Positions 1 to 8,785 of a stretch of 37,071 bases of DNA are shown here, piece by piece; position 1 is the first letter of the stretch; each line of letters starts with the position of its first letter. A program made the position numbers and the translations under genes. The notes under the pieces were generated by a model. The model was given only the letters and a program-made list of their open reading frames with translations, had not been told where the DNA came from and searched no databases. Origin of the DNA: Treponemataceae bacterium (GTDB lineage: Bacteria; Spirochaetota; Spirochaetia; Treponematales; Treponemataceae); assembly GCA_024697985.1 (NCBI GenBank), contig JAILRX010000210.1, positions 1 to 37,071 of the forward strand, written 5' to 3'.

Positions 1-735
1 TGTAACCCTGCTGCAGGCCAGAGTTGCCACAAAGCTATGGTTCGTTTCCCTCAGGGAAATTTTGCAATGTTCAACTATAAAGTATCTTTTGCAGGAACAG
101 ATTATGCTTTCTATGAAATCATGAGTGAAGAAGTTGCAAAAGGAATCATCGGTGCATATGGCGGAGGAGCTTCTGATTCTGGTTTTAAACCGGATGCAGG
201 AATTGGTACTACTGCTGGGGGCATGAACATGGGCGGCGGCATGAACATGGGTGGCATGAACATGGGCGGCATGAACATGGGCGGCATGAACATGGGCGGC
301 GGCATGAATATGGGCGGAATGAACATGGGTGGCATGAATATGGGCGGCATGAATATGGGCGGCATGAACATGGGCGGAATGAACATGGGTGGCGTTCCTG
401 GAATGTACGGTGGAATGCCTAACGTTCAGAACGTAACTTATCCTTCTCTTGGTGGCGGAGTTGCCAGCAGTGAACAGGGAAATATCGGTCTTATCATGGA
501 CGTTAAGATGGAAATGACCGTAGAATTGGGTCGTACAAAACGTCTTATCAAAGATATCCTTGGAATGGGTGAAGGTACAATTATAGAGCTTGAAAAACAG
601 GCCGGTGAACCTGTAGATATTCTTGTAAACAACAAACCAATTGCAAAGGGAGAAGTTGTAGTTATCGATGAAAACTTTGGTGTTCGTGTAACTGAAATTC
701 TTTCTCCTGCAGAAAGGCTTCCTGATACGCAGTAA
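1..735 (+). CDS. fliN: Flagellar motor switch protein FliN/FliY, 5' end outside window
   Basis: The reading frame is open from base 1, so the N-terminus lies upstream of the window. The last ~80 residues (about nt 490-715) form a SpoA/FliN C-terminal domain: a 'MDVKMEMTVELGRTK' strand, a helix, 'GEGTIIELEKQAGEPVDI', 'VNNKPIAKGEVVVID' and 'FGVRVTEI'. This domain builds the C-ring of the flagellar switch and docks export substrates and CheY signalling. Between the N-terminal remnant and the SpoA domain is a Gly/Met-rich linker with eleven MNMGG units (nt 223-393), listed separately. The stop is at 733-735 and fliO starts 16 bp later. Spirochaetes often annotate this gene as fliY or fliN; the upstream part needed to decide is missing. 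The identification of the SpoA domain is firm. Confidence 0.93.
   Translation, partial: CNPAAGQSCHKAMVRFPQGNFAMFNYKVSFAGTDYAFYEIMSEEVAKGIIGAYGGGASDSGFKPDAGIGTTAGGMNMGGGMNMGGMNMGGMNMGGMNMGGGMNMGGMNMGGMNMGGMNMGGMNMGGMNMGGVPGMYGGMPNVQNVTYPSLGGGVASSEQGNIGLIMDVKMEMTVELGRTKRLIKDILGMGEGTIIELEKQAGEPVDILVNNKPIAKGEVVVIDENFGVRVTEILSPAERLPDTQ
223..393 (+). repeat. Eleven tandem 15-18 bp units encoding MNMGG(G)
   Basis: Read codon by codon, eleven consecutive units atg-aa[c/t]-atg-gg[c/t]-gg[c/a] are seen. Nine are 15 bp; units 1 (223-240) and 5 (286-303) carry one extra glycine codon. The array is in frame inside fliN. Synonymous changes (aac/aat, ggc/ggt/gga) break perfect DNA identity but not the peptide. 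It encodes a flexible Met/Asn/Gly linker before the SpoA domain. Confidence 0.97.
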
Positions 736-751
736 AGTTTGTTGATTTTGG

Positions 752-1411
752 GTGGGGGAAAATACGAAAAATTCAATTAAAAAACTCATTTTAGCAGTAT
801 CTGTTGTATTGATGATATTGTCTGTTTGTCCTCTTTATGCTCAATCGCAAAATGAATCAACAGCTTTGACGGAACTTCAGGAAAAAGAAAATGAAGCTTT
901 TTCCAATATGTTTTCTGAAACAAATGAAAATAACGGTACTGAACGTCGTGAGCCTAATACTTTCTGGCTCTTTTTCAGAACCCTTCTTGTTTTAATCCTT
1001 GTAGTAGTTGCCATTTACTTTATTTTTAAGTTTGTCAAAAAATCCACTAATGTCGGTGGTAATGATAAAGATCCTTATCTAAAAAAAGTTGCATCAGTTT
1101 CTCTTGCGGCCGGCAAATCCGTTCAGGTTGTGACATTGCAGGATCATTGTTATGTCCTTGGTGTAGGTGACGATGCGGTTACCTTGATCTCCGAACTTGA
1201 TATGGAAAAAGACAAGGAACTTATCGCTTCAATGAACATCAATAAGGATTCCGAGCCTACTAAAACTCGAAAAGATTTCGCAACAATTTTTGCTTCGGTA
1301 ATGGGAGTGAAAAAAAATAAGAACGAAGATAACTTGAAATCAAGCCTTTTCAGCCTTCATCGTCAGTCAGACAGACTTCAAAAAAGGGAGAAGTCGGATG
1401 AAGATCAGTAA
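752..1411 (+). CDS. fliO: Flagellar export apparatus protein FliO
   Basis: A 219-residue protein with a signal-peptide-like N-terminus (basic NSIKK, then a hydrophobic run ending near LYAQS). A single membrane span lies at about residues 70-95 (FWLFFRTLLVLILVVVAIYF), followed by a basic cytoplasmic tail. This layout and the place directly before fliP identify FliO, the scaffold that helps FliP assemble in the export gate. The GTG at 752 is the only good start in frame, because a tga stop lies at 743-745. The GTG sits inside a G-rich run (gggtggggg), so the ribosome-binding arrangement is odd (see findings). The end overlaps the fliP start by 14 bp. FliO sequences diverge strongly, so the assignment relies partly on context. 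Confidence 0.85.
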   Translation: MGENTKNSIKKLILAVSVVLMILSVCPLYAQSQNESTALTELQEKENEAFSNMFSETNENNGTERREPNTFWLFFRTLLVLILVVVAIYFIFKFVKKSTNVGGNDKDPYLKKVASVSLAAGKSVQVVTLQDHCYVLGVGDDAVTLISELDMEKDKELIASMNINKDSEPTKTRKDFATIFASVMGVKKNKNEDNLKSSLFSLHRQSDRLQKREKSDEDQ

Positions 1412-2207
1412 GTTTCTTGCAATATTTCTTTTGATTTTTACAGTTTCTTCATTTTTGCCTGTCTATTCACAGTCGTCAACTTCTCGCGGAACGACTCAGA
1501 TGAATAACCGGGTATCTAATGTTGACATTCCTCTCGTAGATCTTTCAATCAGGGAACCGAATTCCGGAAAGGAAGTTGCTTTTTCAGTTCAGGTAATGAT
1601 TTTGCTGACGATCCTTTCGCTGGCACCAAGCATCCTGATTTTGATGACCTGTTTTCTGCGTTTTTCAATTGTTCTTGATTTTATTAAGAGAGCGCTTTCT
1701 TTGCAGCAGGTGCCTCCGACTACGGTTCTTAACGGAATCGCTTTTTTTATGACGCTTTTTGTCATGTGGCCGACCTTCAATCAAATCTACACAAATTCAT
1801 TCAAGCCGATGAGTGACGGACAGATTGCTCTTGACGAGGCCTTCGTTCAGGCTGAAGCTCCGCTCCGTCTTTTTATGTTCCAGCAGCTTGGTGATGACGA
1901 AACTACAATCGAAACCTTTATGGGTATGGCAAAATTGCCTCAGCCGAGAAATCCATCAGATGTTCCAACTTACATTCTGATTCCTGCATATATCCTACAC
2001 GAGCTAACAATAGCCTTTAAAATAGGTGTTTTGCTATATATTCCGTTTATTGTAATTGATATGGTCGTTGCAAGTATCCTTATGTCCATGGGTATGATCA
2101 TGCTTCCTCCGGTCCAGATTTCTATGCCTTTCAAACTGATGGTTTTCATTTTGGTGGACGGATGGAATCTTTTGACACAGCAGCTTTTTGTTTCTGTTCT
2201 AAGGTGA
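1398..2207 (+). CDS. fliP: Flagellar export gate protein FliP
   Basis: A 269-residue type III secretion gate subunit. A cleavable signal peptide (residues 1-25, ending near VYSQ) precedes four hydrophobic segments. Family signatures are visible: 'LSLAPSILILMTCFLRFSIV', 'VLNGIAFFMTLFVMWPTF' and the C-terminal 'MGMIMLPPVQISMPFKLMVF'. FliP forms the core ring of the FliPQR channel in the inner membrane. The ATG at 1398 lies 7 nt after a GGGAG ribosome-binding site and overlaps fliO, which suggests translational coupling. fliQ follows after 12 bp. Length fits the family. Confidence 0.97.
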   Translation: MKISKFLAIFLLIFTVSSFLPVYSQSSTSRGTTQMNNRVSNVDIPLVDLSIREPNSGKEVAFSVQVMILLTILSLAPSILILMTCFLRFSIVLDFIKRALSLQQVPPTTVLNGIAFFMTLFVMWPTFNQIYTNSFKPMSDGQIALDEAFVQAEAPLRLFMFQQLGDDETTIETFMGMAKLPQPRNPSDVPTYILIPAYILHELTIAFKIGVLLYIPFIVIDMVVASILMSMGMIMLPPVQISMPFKLMVFILVDGWNLLTQQLFVSVLR

Positions 2208-2219
2208 GAGGTTTAGTCT

Positions 2220-2483
2220 ATGACAGTCGGTCTTATCGTTTCAATCCTGCAGGGTGGAATCATCCAGGTTTTAAAATGTGCGCTTCCGGTTTTGCTTGTT
2301 GCCCTCGTTGTCGGTTTGATAATTGCAATTTTACAGGCAGTAACCTCGATTCAGGAACAGACTTTAACTTTTGTTCCTAAGATTCTTGCAATCCTTGCAG
2401 TCCTTGCCCTTTTGGGCTCATTTATTTTCTCTTCAATGAAAGATTACACAGTTCAACTGTTTCAAATGATCGGCCAGATGTAA
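2220..2483 (+). CDS. fliQ: Flagellar export gate protein FliQ
   Basis: An 87-residue protein with two hydrophobic helices and the conserved middle 'LIIAILQAVTSIQEQTLTFV', which is diagnostic for FliQ. It packs around FliP and FliR to form the export channel. The size matches the usual 85-90 residues. The ATG at 2220 follows a purine-rich GAGAGG. Order fliP-fliQ-fliR is the standard one, and fliR starts 17 bp after its stop. Confidence 0.96.
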   Translation: MTVGLIVSILQGGIIQVLKCALPVLLVALVVGLIIAILQAVTSIQEQTLTFVPKILAILAVLALLGSFIFSSMKDYTVQLFQMIGQM

Positions 2484-2500
2484 AGGGAGAAATAAAATAA

Positions 2501-3328
2501 TTGTTGAATACGATTGTTCAGAATGCACCATTTTTTCTCTTGATTGCAGTCAGATGTTTTGCGCTTCTGATGACACTTCCTCTTTTTTCTATGCGTGGTG
2601 TTCCTCGTGTAGCTAAGATTGCCTTGGCCGGCTACATGGCCTTCATGATTTTACCTTTAGTTTATAACAGCGGCTGGCAGTTCAATGAATATTTTGCCGC
2701 CAAGGACATTGCATCGGGAGCGTGGTCTGCACAGTACATCATGCTTTTGATTGGCGAAGGATTGATAGGAATTATCATCGGTTTTTATGTGTCCTTGATT
2801 TTTGCAGCTTTCAGCAGTGCCGGTCAGTTCTTTTCTTTTCAGATGGGTTTTTCTGCAGCAGAAGCCTACGATGCGCTTTCACAAATCGAAAATCCTTTGA
2901 TGGGTCAGTATCTTAACCTTGTTGCAATGCTGGTTTTCCTTCAGACAAACGGGTTTCAAAAAATTTTTTTGAGCGGTCTTTTGCGCAGTTTTGAATCTAT
3001 CAATGCTTACTCTCTTGTTTATTGTAAGGAAAATTTCGTCCGATTTTTGCTCAGAGGTTTGAGCGATCTTTTCCTCGATGGCATGATGATTGCCTTTCCT
3101 TTGGTAGGAACTTTGTTTTTAATATCCATTACGATGGGTCTTTTGTCAAAAGCAGCTCCTCAGATGAACCTTTTAAGTGAAGGTCTTCCTATCACGATAA
3201 CCGTTTCGTTTTTGATTCTTTTGGTTCTTTTGCCTGTAATGATTGATTTTTTCACTATGTCCTTTGATCAGGCTTACGAAAACATTTCGCTCTTGTTCAG
3301 CAGGGTAGCGAAGGCGGTGGCAAAATGA
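2501..3328 (+). CDS. fliR: Flagellar export gate protein FliR
   Basis: A 275-residue polytopic membrane protein of the export gate. Recognisable FliR features are the N-terminal 'FALLMTLPLFSMRGVPRVAKI', 'LIGEGLIGIIIGFYVSLIFAAF', 'GQFFSFQMGFS' and 'APQMNLLSEGLPI'. The start is a TTG at 2501 (or the adjacent TTG at 2504), placed about 11 nt after AAGGGAG; no ATG fits before the first membrane helix. The stop overlaps the flhB start (ATGA at 3325-3328), so the two are probably translationally coupled. Confidence 0.95.
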   Translation: MLNTIVQNAPFFLLIAVRCFALLMTLPLFSMRGVPRVAKIALAGYMAFMILPLVYNSGWQFNEYFAAKDIASGAWSAQYIMLLIGEGLIGIIIGFYVSLIFAAFSSAGQFFSFQMGFSAAEAYDALSQIENPLMGQYLNLVAMLVFLQTNGFQKIFLSGLLRSFESINAYSLVYCKENFVRFLLRGLSDLFLDGMMIAFPLVGTLFLISITMGLLSKAAPQMNLLSEGLPITITVSFLILLVLLPVMIDFFTMSFDQAYENISLLFSRVAKAVAK

Positions 3329-4419
3329 GCGCTAAACATTTGGATTTGCAGTGGTTTGCCGCCGAAGATGAAGGTAAGACCGAGGAGCCTACCGAGCATA
3401 GGTTAAGTGAGGCTAGAAAAGAAGGTCGTGTTGCAAAAAGCCAGGAGATTCCCGGAGCCCTTGTCTTATTGCTCCCCGTAATTGCCCTTATTTTGCTTGC
3501 ACCCTGGTTTTTCAAGAATTGTGTTGGAATTTTCCGTTTTTATTTTGAGCGCGTCTCGGAAGTTAATCTTGAAGATCCTGCTCTTGTAGCAGCTTTCTAC
3601 AAATATTATCTCAAGTTTTTTATACCGATTGCGGCTGTTGCCATTGTTGCCGCAATTGCCGGTAATGTATTTCAGACCCGTGGATTTTTATTTTCGACAA
3701 AACCTATTGAGCCAAAATTTTCAAATATTGTTCCGAATTTTGCACGTTATTTCAAAAAGACCGTCGCATCGAGAACTGGAGCCTTTAATTTTATCAAGAG
3801 CATCCTAAAAGTTGCCGTAATTTTTTTGCTTTCATATCTTGTGATAAAAAATGATATGTCAAACCTTCTTCTTTTGATGAAGGTCAATCTTTGGTCAGCC
3901 TTTCACTATGTTGCAAAGATGGCCGCGAGAATTCTTTTGTTTTCATCCGTGATTTTTCTTGTGATTTCAATCCCTGATTATGTAATTCAGAGGATGGATT
4001 TTATGGAATCAATGAAAATGACAAAGCAGGAAGTAAAGGAAGAATACAAGCAGTTGGAAGGAGATCCACTTGTAAAGAGCCGTCTTCGACAGCAGATGCA
4101 GCAGATGCTCTACCAGAATCTTCCTAAAATTGTTTCCGAAGCCGACGTTGTAATCACCAACCCAACGCATTTTGCTGTTGTCATCAAGTACGATGAAAAA
4201 GTGCACGCTGCTCCTGTAGTTACTGCAAAGGGTGAGGATGATCTTGCTCAAAGAATCAAGCGAATTGCGCGCGAAAACGGCATTGAAATTGTAGAAAATA
4301 AACTTATTGCAAGAGAACTCTATGCGAAAGTTAAAATTGGTGATATAATACCAGAAGAGTTTTATCAAACTATGTCCATTATTTTGGCAAAGGTTTTCTC
4401 CTTGCGAAATAAAAAATAG
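3325..4419 (+). CDS. flhB: Flagellar export switch protein FlhB
   Basis: A 364-residue export switch protein. The N-terminus has the family signature 'KTEEPTEHRLSEARKEGRVAKSQEI'-like segment, then four membrane helices, then a cytoplasmic domain. The autocleavage motif NPTH is at residues 279-282 (nt 4159-4170), where cleavage after Asn279 is known in the family to switch substrate specificity from rod/hook to filament. The following 'HFAVVIKYDEKV' and 'AKGEDDLAQRIKRIARENGI' are also typical. The start overlaps the fliR stop. A 45-bp gap precedes flhA and holds only its G-rich ribosome-binding region. Confidence 0.97.
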   Translation: MSAKHLDLQWFAAEDEGKTEEPTEHRLSEARKEGRVAKSQEIPGALVLLLPVIALILLAPWFFKNCVGIFRFYFERVSEVNLEDPALVAAFYKYYLKFFIPIAAVAIVAAIAGNVFQTRGFLFSTKPIEPKFSNIVPNFARYFKKTVASRTGAFNFIKSILKVAVIFLLSYLVIKNDMSNLLLLMKVNLWSAFHYVAKMAARILLFSSVIFLVISIPDYVIQRMDFMESMKMTKQEVKEEYKQLEGDPLVKSRLRQQMQQMLYQNLPKIVSEADVVITNPTHFAVVIKYDEKVHAAPVVTAKGEDDLAQRIKRIARENGIEIVENKLIARELYAKVKIGDIIPEEFYQTMSIILAKVFSLRNKK

Positions 4420-4464
4420 TTTTGATGGGGCTTTTGCAAAGAAAGTCATAATGGGTGGGGACTC

Positions 4465-6570
4465 GTGGCTGAAAATACAAAAAGACGCATAAATTTAGGA
4501 AAGTTAGATTTTAAAAACTCAACAAGTCTGGCGATGGGCAGTGCTGTTATCGTTATCGTTTTGATGCTGATTGTACCGCTTCCAACACCAGTTCTCGATT
4601 TTTTAATGGCTTGTAACCTGCTGTTCTCAGTTTTAATCATCTTGATGTCAGTTTTTATTACAAAGGCCGTTGATTTTTCAACTTTTCCTACGATACTTCT
4701 TATATCAACAGTATTCGGACTAGGTATTAACGTTTCTTCTACACGAATGATTCTGGCTAAAGGTGCAAACTTTGACGGAAAAATGGTAACTGCGTTCGGC
4801 AGCTTTGTTGTCGGTGGTGATGAAACCTTGGCCGGTCTTGTAATCGGTATTGTAATCTTTTTCATCTTGATTCTCGTTCAGATGATGGTAATCACAAAGG
4901 GTGCAACCCGAATCACTGAAGTTCAGGCTCGATTTACCTTGGACGCAATGCCTAACAAAATGATGGCAATTGATGCTGAATTCAACTCTGGTACGATCGA
5001 TGAAAATGAGGCAAGAAAACGCAAAATTGATTTGCAGCGCGAGGTAGATTTTTATTCAGCCATGGACGGTGCAAGTAAATTTATTTCCGGTTCGGCAAAA
5101 CTTGGAATTGCCGTAACGGTATTGAACCTTGTTGCAGGTATTGCAATCGGTATGGGATTCCGTCACGAATCAGATGTTTTTGCAACATATACACGATTTA
5201 CTATTGGAGACGGTCTTCTTTCTCAGATTCCTTCTCTTTTGGTTTCTGTAGCAACAGGTCTTGTCGTTACTCATACAGCCTCTGATGATACAAGGCCTCT
5301 CGGTGATCAGGTTAAATCTGAATTTACCAAGAATTCGCTCATGTATTATATCGCAGGTGGAACGATGGCTCTTTTTGGAGTCCTCCCAGGATTTCCTTGG
5401 TATATTCTCATTCCGATGGCTGCAATCGTAATCTTTCTTGGTTACAGACTCAGTTCTTCTCAGAAAAAAGAAAAGGCCGCAAAAATTCAGGCAGAGGAAA
5501 AGAGCAAGGCTGCAAAATCTTCTTCTCCAACAAATGTAAGTCCTATCGTGCCGCTTGATCCTCTTGCTCTCGAACTTGGCTACAGCCTCATCAGTCTTAT
5601 CGATCCTGAAAAGGGCGGAGACCTCAAGGAACGAATCAAGAATATCAGAAGCGAGCTTGGAAATGAGCTTGGTCTTGTAGTTCCTCCGATTAGAATGACG
5701 GATAATATCAACCTTGAAGCAAGCGAATATCTTTTCAGAATAAAGGGTGCGAAAGTTGGTTCTGCTACAATTCGAACCGGCTGTTATCTTTGTATGAATA
5801 CAGGTGGAGTTACCGAAGAAATTCCAGGTGATGCAACTGTGGATCCTGCATTTGGAATGCCGGCTATCTGGGTTTCTCCTGAAAACTGCGAGCTTGCTGA
5901 GCGAAACGGCTATACGATTATCGATCCTCCTACTGTAATTGCAACTCATATCACTGAGATGATCAAGAAAAATGCAAGCGAAATACTTGGCCGTCAGGAA
6001 GTACGCGCTATTCTTGATGAACTTAAAAAGACCTATCCGACAGTTGTTGAAGAAGTTGAAAAAGGCTTTACGGTCGGGGAAATTCAGAAAGTTCTTCAGG
6101 GCTTGCTTCGTGAACAGGTTTCAATCCGAAATATGGTTGTTATCCTTGAAACTATGGCCGATTACGCTTCAGTTACAAAAGATACTACGATTCTTGTTGA
6201 AAAAGTTCGTCAGCATCTGGCAAAACAGATTTCAAGTCAGTATGTTGATGACAACAATACGATGCATGTTCTTACTGTTGAGCCTTCGTTCTGTCAGAAG
6301 ATTGCAGACGCTCAAAAGCTTGAGACTGATCACGGCCTTATGCCGATTCTTGAGCCGGTTGAGCAGAAGAATTGGATTTCTGCAGTCAGTTCCTGTGTAG
6401 CTCAGACCCAGAACAGCGGTTATGTTCCGATAATTCTTTGTCCACAGGAAGTGCGCTCGTTGATTAAACTTAGCTTTGAAAGGGAAATGCCAGGTCTTGT
6501 TGTTTTATCAATACCTGAAATTGATAGAGAAGTAAAACTTGTTTCTTTGGGGGAGATTCATGTTGAGTGA
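4465..6570 (+). CDS. flhA: Flagellar export protein FlhA
   Basis: A 701-residue FHIPEP-family protein. The N-terminal half has about eight membrane helices. The conserved cytoplasmic loop 'EVQARFTLDAMPNKMMAIDAE' followed by 'REVDFYSAMDGASKFISG' is characteristic. The C-terminal half is the cytoplasmic ring domain that docks chaperone-substrate complexes. It works with FlhB and FliPQR as the proton-driven export gate. The start is GTG 4465, just after GGGTGGGG at 4453-4460. The 3' end overlaps flhF by 11 bp. Length is normal. Confidence 0.97.
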   Translation: MAENTKRRINLGKLDFKNSTSLAMGSAVIVIVLMLIVPLPTPVLDFLMACNLLFSVLIILMSVFITKAVDFSTFPTILLISTVFGLGINVSSTRMILAKGANFDGKMVTAFGSFVVGGDETLAGLVIGIVIFFILILVQMMVITKGATRITEVQARFTLDAMPNKMMAIDAEFNSGTIDENEARKRKIDLQREVDFYSAMDGASKFISGSAKLGIAVTVLNLVAGIAIGMGFRHESDVFATYTRFTIGDGLLSQIPSLLVSVATGLVVTHTASDDTRPLGDQVKSEFTKNSLMYYIAGGTMALFGVLPGFPWYILIPMAAIVIFLGYRLSSSQKKEKAAKIQAEEKSKAAKSSSPTNVSPIVPLDPLALELGYSLISLIDPEKGGDLKERIKNIRSELGNELGLVVPPIRMTDNINLEASEYLFRIKGAKVGSATIRTGCYLCMNTGGVTEEIPGDATVDPAFGMPAIWVSPENCELAERNGYTIIDPPTVIATHITEMIKKNASEILGRQEVRAILDELKKTYPTVVEEVEKGFTVGEIQKVLQGLLREQVSIRNMVVILETMADYASVTKDTTILVEKVRQHLAKQISSQYVDDNNTMHVLTVEPSFCQKIADAQKLETDHGLMPILEPVEQKNWISAVSSCVAQTQNSGYVPIILCPQEVRSLIKLSFEREMPGLVVLSIPEIDREVKLVSLGEIHVE

Positions 6571-7789
6571 TGACGGAGTTTTTACTGTTGAAGGTGAAGA
6601 TGATCAGAGCTGTTATATGCAGATTGAAAGACAGTATGCAAAAGGCTCTTACAATATAATCAATCGCAAATCTATTAATTTGAAAACCGGTCCATTTAAG
6701 CTTTTTAAAAAACCGGGAGTTCAGCTGACTTATCGCGTAAATTATCCTGGCTCGATTTATAGAAATTCAATGTACAATTCCATGACTAAGAATTTTAATC
6801 TGGAAAATACAAAGAATGAAATTTTGGAACAGTCCGGAAAGAAAATTGATGCGCGGATTGATATTCTGACCGAAGCTGTAAAAAAAATGCAGGATACGCT
6901 TGAGACAAAATCTTTTGGTACCGCAGAAACAGAACATCCGACAATTACCAAACTTACCGAATGGCTCGAGGACAATGAGTTTTCTGCTTCGTATATAAAA
7001 AATATCTGTGAAAGGGCAAGAAAAGTTTTTTCAGTTGATGATCTTGAAGATTTTGATGAAGTTCAAAAGCAGGTTGCACTTTGGATCGGTGAAAAAGTAA
7101 AGGTTTCTAAAGTTCAGCTTAAGGCTCTTCCTGAAATCATCCTTCTCGTTGGTCCGACCGGAGTTGGAAAAACAACAACTATTGCAAAGCTTGCCTATAA
7201 ATACGCTTACGATCAGTGCGTTGACGGTTCAAGAAAAATCGGCCACATCATAACAACAGACTGGAATAAGATCGGAGCTTTTCAGCAGATCGAGACTTTC
7301 GCTACGATTCTTGAAATGCCCGTTTCTAAAGTTACAACTCATGACGATTTTGTCACTTTGATTGAACAGAATAAGGATCATGATGATTTTATAATTGTTG
7401 ATACTGCAGGATTCAGTCCTAAGGATTATGAAAATCTTGCAAAACAGAAAAAAGTTCTCGATGTTAAAAATTACAAGGTTCAGGTCCTTTTGTGTATGGC
7501 AGCTTCAACCAAGTTAAGCGACATGAAGGACATAATGCAGCAGTTTGAAATTTTCGGATATGATTCAGTCATCATTACTAAATTTGACGAATCAAATCAT
7601 ATTGGAAACATAATCTGTGCTTTGGAAAGCAAAAATAAAAGTATTTCATATATTACAACAGGACAGAAGGTTCCTGAATGCATAGAGGAAGCATCTGTTG
7701 GCAGAATGCTTATGGAGTTGACCGACTGCAACTTAAGTCGTGAAAGTATTGAAGAAAAGTTCGGACCTATAGTCCAGAACAGACAATAA
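6560..7789 (+). CDS. flhF: SRP-type GTPase FlhF, flagellar placement
   Basis: The ATG at 6560 is chosen because GGGGGAG (6549-6555) stands at the right distance; an upstream in-frame TTG at 6539 lacks this. The 409-residue product has a variable N-terminal region, then an N domain and a G domain. The P-loop is GPTGVGKT at residues 198-205, followed by the 'DTAGFSPKDYENL' and 'ITKFDES' GTPase motifs. FlhF is related to Ffh/FtsY and helps to place flagella, at the cell ends in many bacteria, fitting the subpolar periplasmic flagella of spirochaetes. It overlaps flhA and is followed by its partner flhG. Confidence 0.95.
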   Translation: MLSDDGVFTVEGEDDQSCYMQIERQYAKGSYNIINRKSINLKTGPFKLFKKPGVQLTYRVNYPGSIYRNSMYNSMTKNFNLENTKNEILEQSGKKIDARIDILTEAVKKMQDTLETKSFGTAETEHPTITKLTEWLEDNEFSASYIKNICERARKVFSVDDLEDFDEVQKQVALWIGEKVKVSKVQLKALPEIILLVGPTGVGKTTTIAKLAYKYAYDQCVDGSRKIGHIITTDWNKIGAFQQIETFATILEMPVSKVTTHDDFVTLIEQNKDHDDFIIVDTAGFSPKDYENLAKQKKVLDVKNYKVQVLLCMAASTKLSDMKDIMQQFEIFGYDSVIITKFDESNHIGNIICALESKNKSISYITTGQKVPECIEEASVGRMLMELTDCNLSRESIEEKFGPIVQNRQ

Positions 7790-7815
7790 AAATATAAATC
7801 AATGGGGTATGAATT

Positions 7816-8715
7816 ATGGAAGATCAGGCTTCAGAATTGCGCATGATGATGCAAAAACGAATGGAAAATACTATAAAAAAATCACCTTATGCTACAAAAA
7901 AGGTGGAAGAACATAAAACTCGAATTATTGCGATTACCAGTGGAAAGGGTGGTGTTGGTAAATCGAACATCGCCGTAAACATGGCTATCCAGTATGCTCA
8001 GATCGGAAAAAAAGTAATCTTGATTGATGCCGACCTTGGTATGGCTAACGTCAACGTACTTTTGAACGTCGTTCCTTCCGCAAACCTTCTGCATGTAATT
8101 GATAAGGGCAAGAAAATGGATGAAATCATCCTGCCTACAGAATACGGAATCCGTTTTATTGCCGGAGCAAACGGATTTTCAAGGATCGCAAACCTTGAAA
8201 AAGATGAGCTGGACTTTTTCGTCAAGGAATTTTCAGCACTTGCTGATGCGGATATCATCATTATAGATACTGGTGCAGGTATTTCAAACAACGTTTTGAG
8301 TTTTGTTGCCGCTGCTGATGAAGTATATGTAGTTACAACTCCGGAACCGACAGCAATTACCGATGCGTACGGAATGATTAAGATTATCGCAACAGAACTT
8401 CCTCTTTCAGAATTGAACATGAAGCTTATCGTAAACCGTGTCCATTCAGCAGATGAAGGAAAACGAGTTTCAGACCGAATCATCAATATTGCCGCTCAGT
8501 TCTTGAACTACAAAATAGAATATCTTGGTTTTATTTACGATGATCCGCAGGTTTCAATTTCTGTTGTGCGTCAAAAACCTTTTATTATTGCAAATCCAAA
8601 TTCAAATCCAGCAAAATGCATCAAGCATATTGTCGGACGAATTGAAAAGACAGATTTTGATGATGATGAGGGATTTTCGAGATTTTTGAGAAAATTTACA
8701 GGAAAAAAGAAGTGA
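7816..8715 (+). CDS. flhG: MinD-like ATPase FlhG (YlxH), flagellar number control
   Basis: A 299-residue P-loop ATPase of the ParA/MinD family. The deviant Walker A motif GKGGVGKS is at residues 43-50; 'LIDADLGMANVNVLLN' and 'IIIDTGAGIS' follow. The first residues contain DQASELR (residues 3-9), matching the DQAxxLR activation helix known in FlhG to stimulate the FlhF GTPase. The basic C-terminus may bind membrane. The ATG at 7816 has a GGGGT ribosome-binding site. Context next to flhF and upstream of the sigma factor supports the role. Confidence 0.94.
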   Translation: MEDQASELRMMMQKRMENTIKKSPYATKKVEEHKTRIIAITSGKGGVGKSNIAVNMAIQYAQIGKKVILIDADLGMANVNVLLNVVPSANLLHVIDKGKKMDEIILPTEYGIRFIAGANGFSRIANLEKDELDFFVKEFSALADADIIIIDTGAGISNNVLSFVAAADEVYVVTTPEPTAITDAYGMIKIIATELPLSELNMKLIVNRVHSADEGKRVSDRIINIAAQFLNYKIEYLGFIYDDPQVSISVVRQKPFIIANPNSNPAKCIKHIVGRIEKTDFDDDEGFSRFLRKFTGKKK

Positions 8716-8785
8716 AATTCTCCAAAATTACAAATTGCTTGACCGAACTCATTTTTTGCCTTAATCTATTTAGGGAGGATTATTG

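Noticed and set aside
111..386. Reverse-strand open frame of Met/Pro/Phe repeats opposite the fliN array
   Set aside because: It exists only because the MNMGG repeat has no stops on the other strand; it has no ribosome-binding site and lies inside a certain gene.
223..393. Repeat array considered as CRISPR or regulatory repeats
   Set aside because: Units are contiguous codons without spacers and are in frame with fliN.
5170..5949. Long open frame on the reverse strand of flhA
   Set aside because: Antisense to a fully conserved gene, with no coding signatures and a Cys/Ser/Arg-rich nonsense composition.
8739..8767. Promoter-like TTGACC-17-TAATCT before the acidic membrane protein
   Set aside because: The -10 match is poor and the start would fall inside the ribosome-binding site AGGGAGG.
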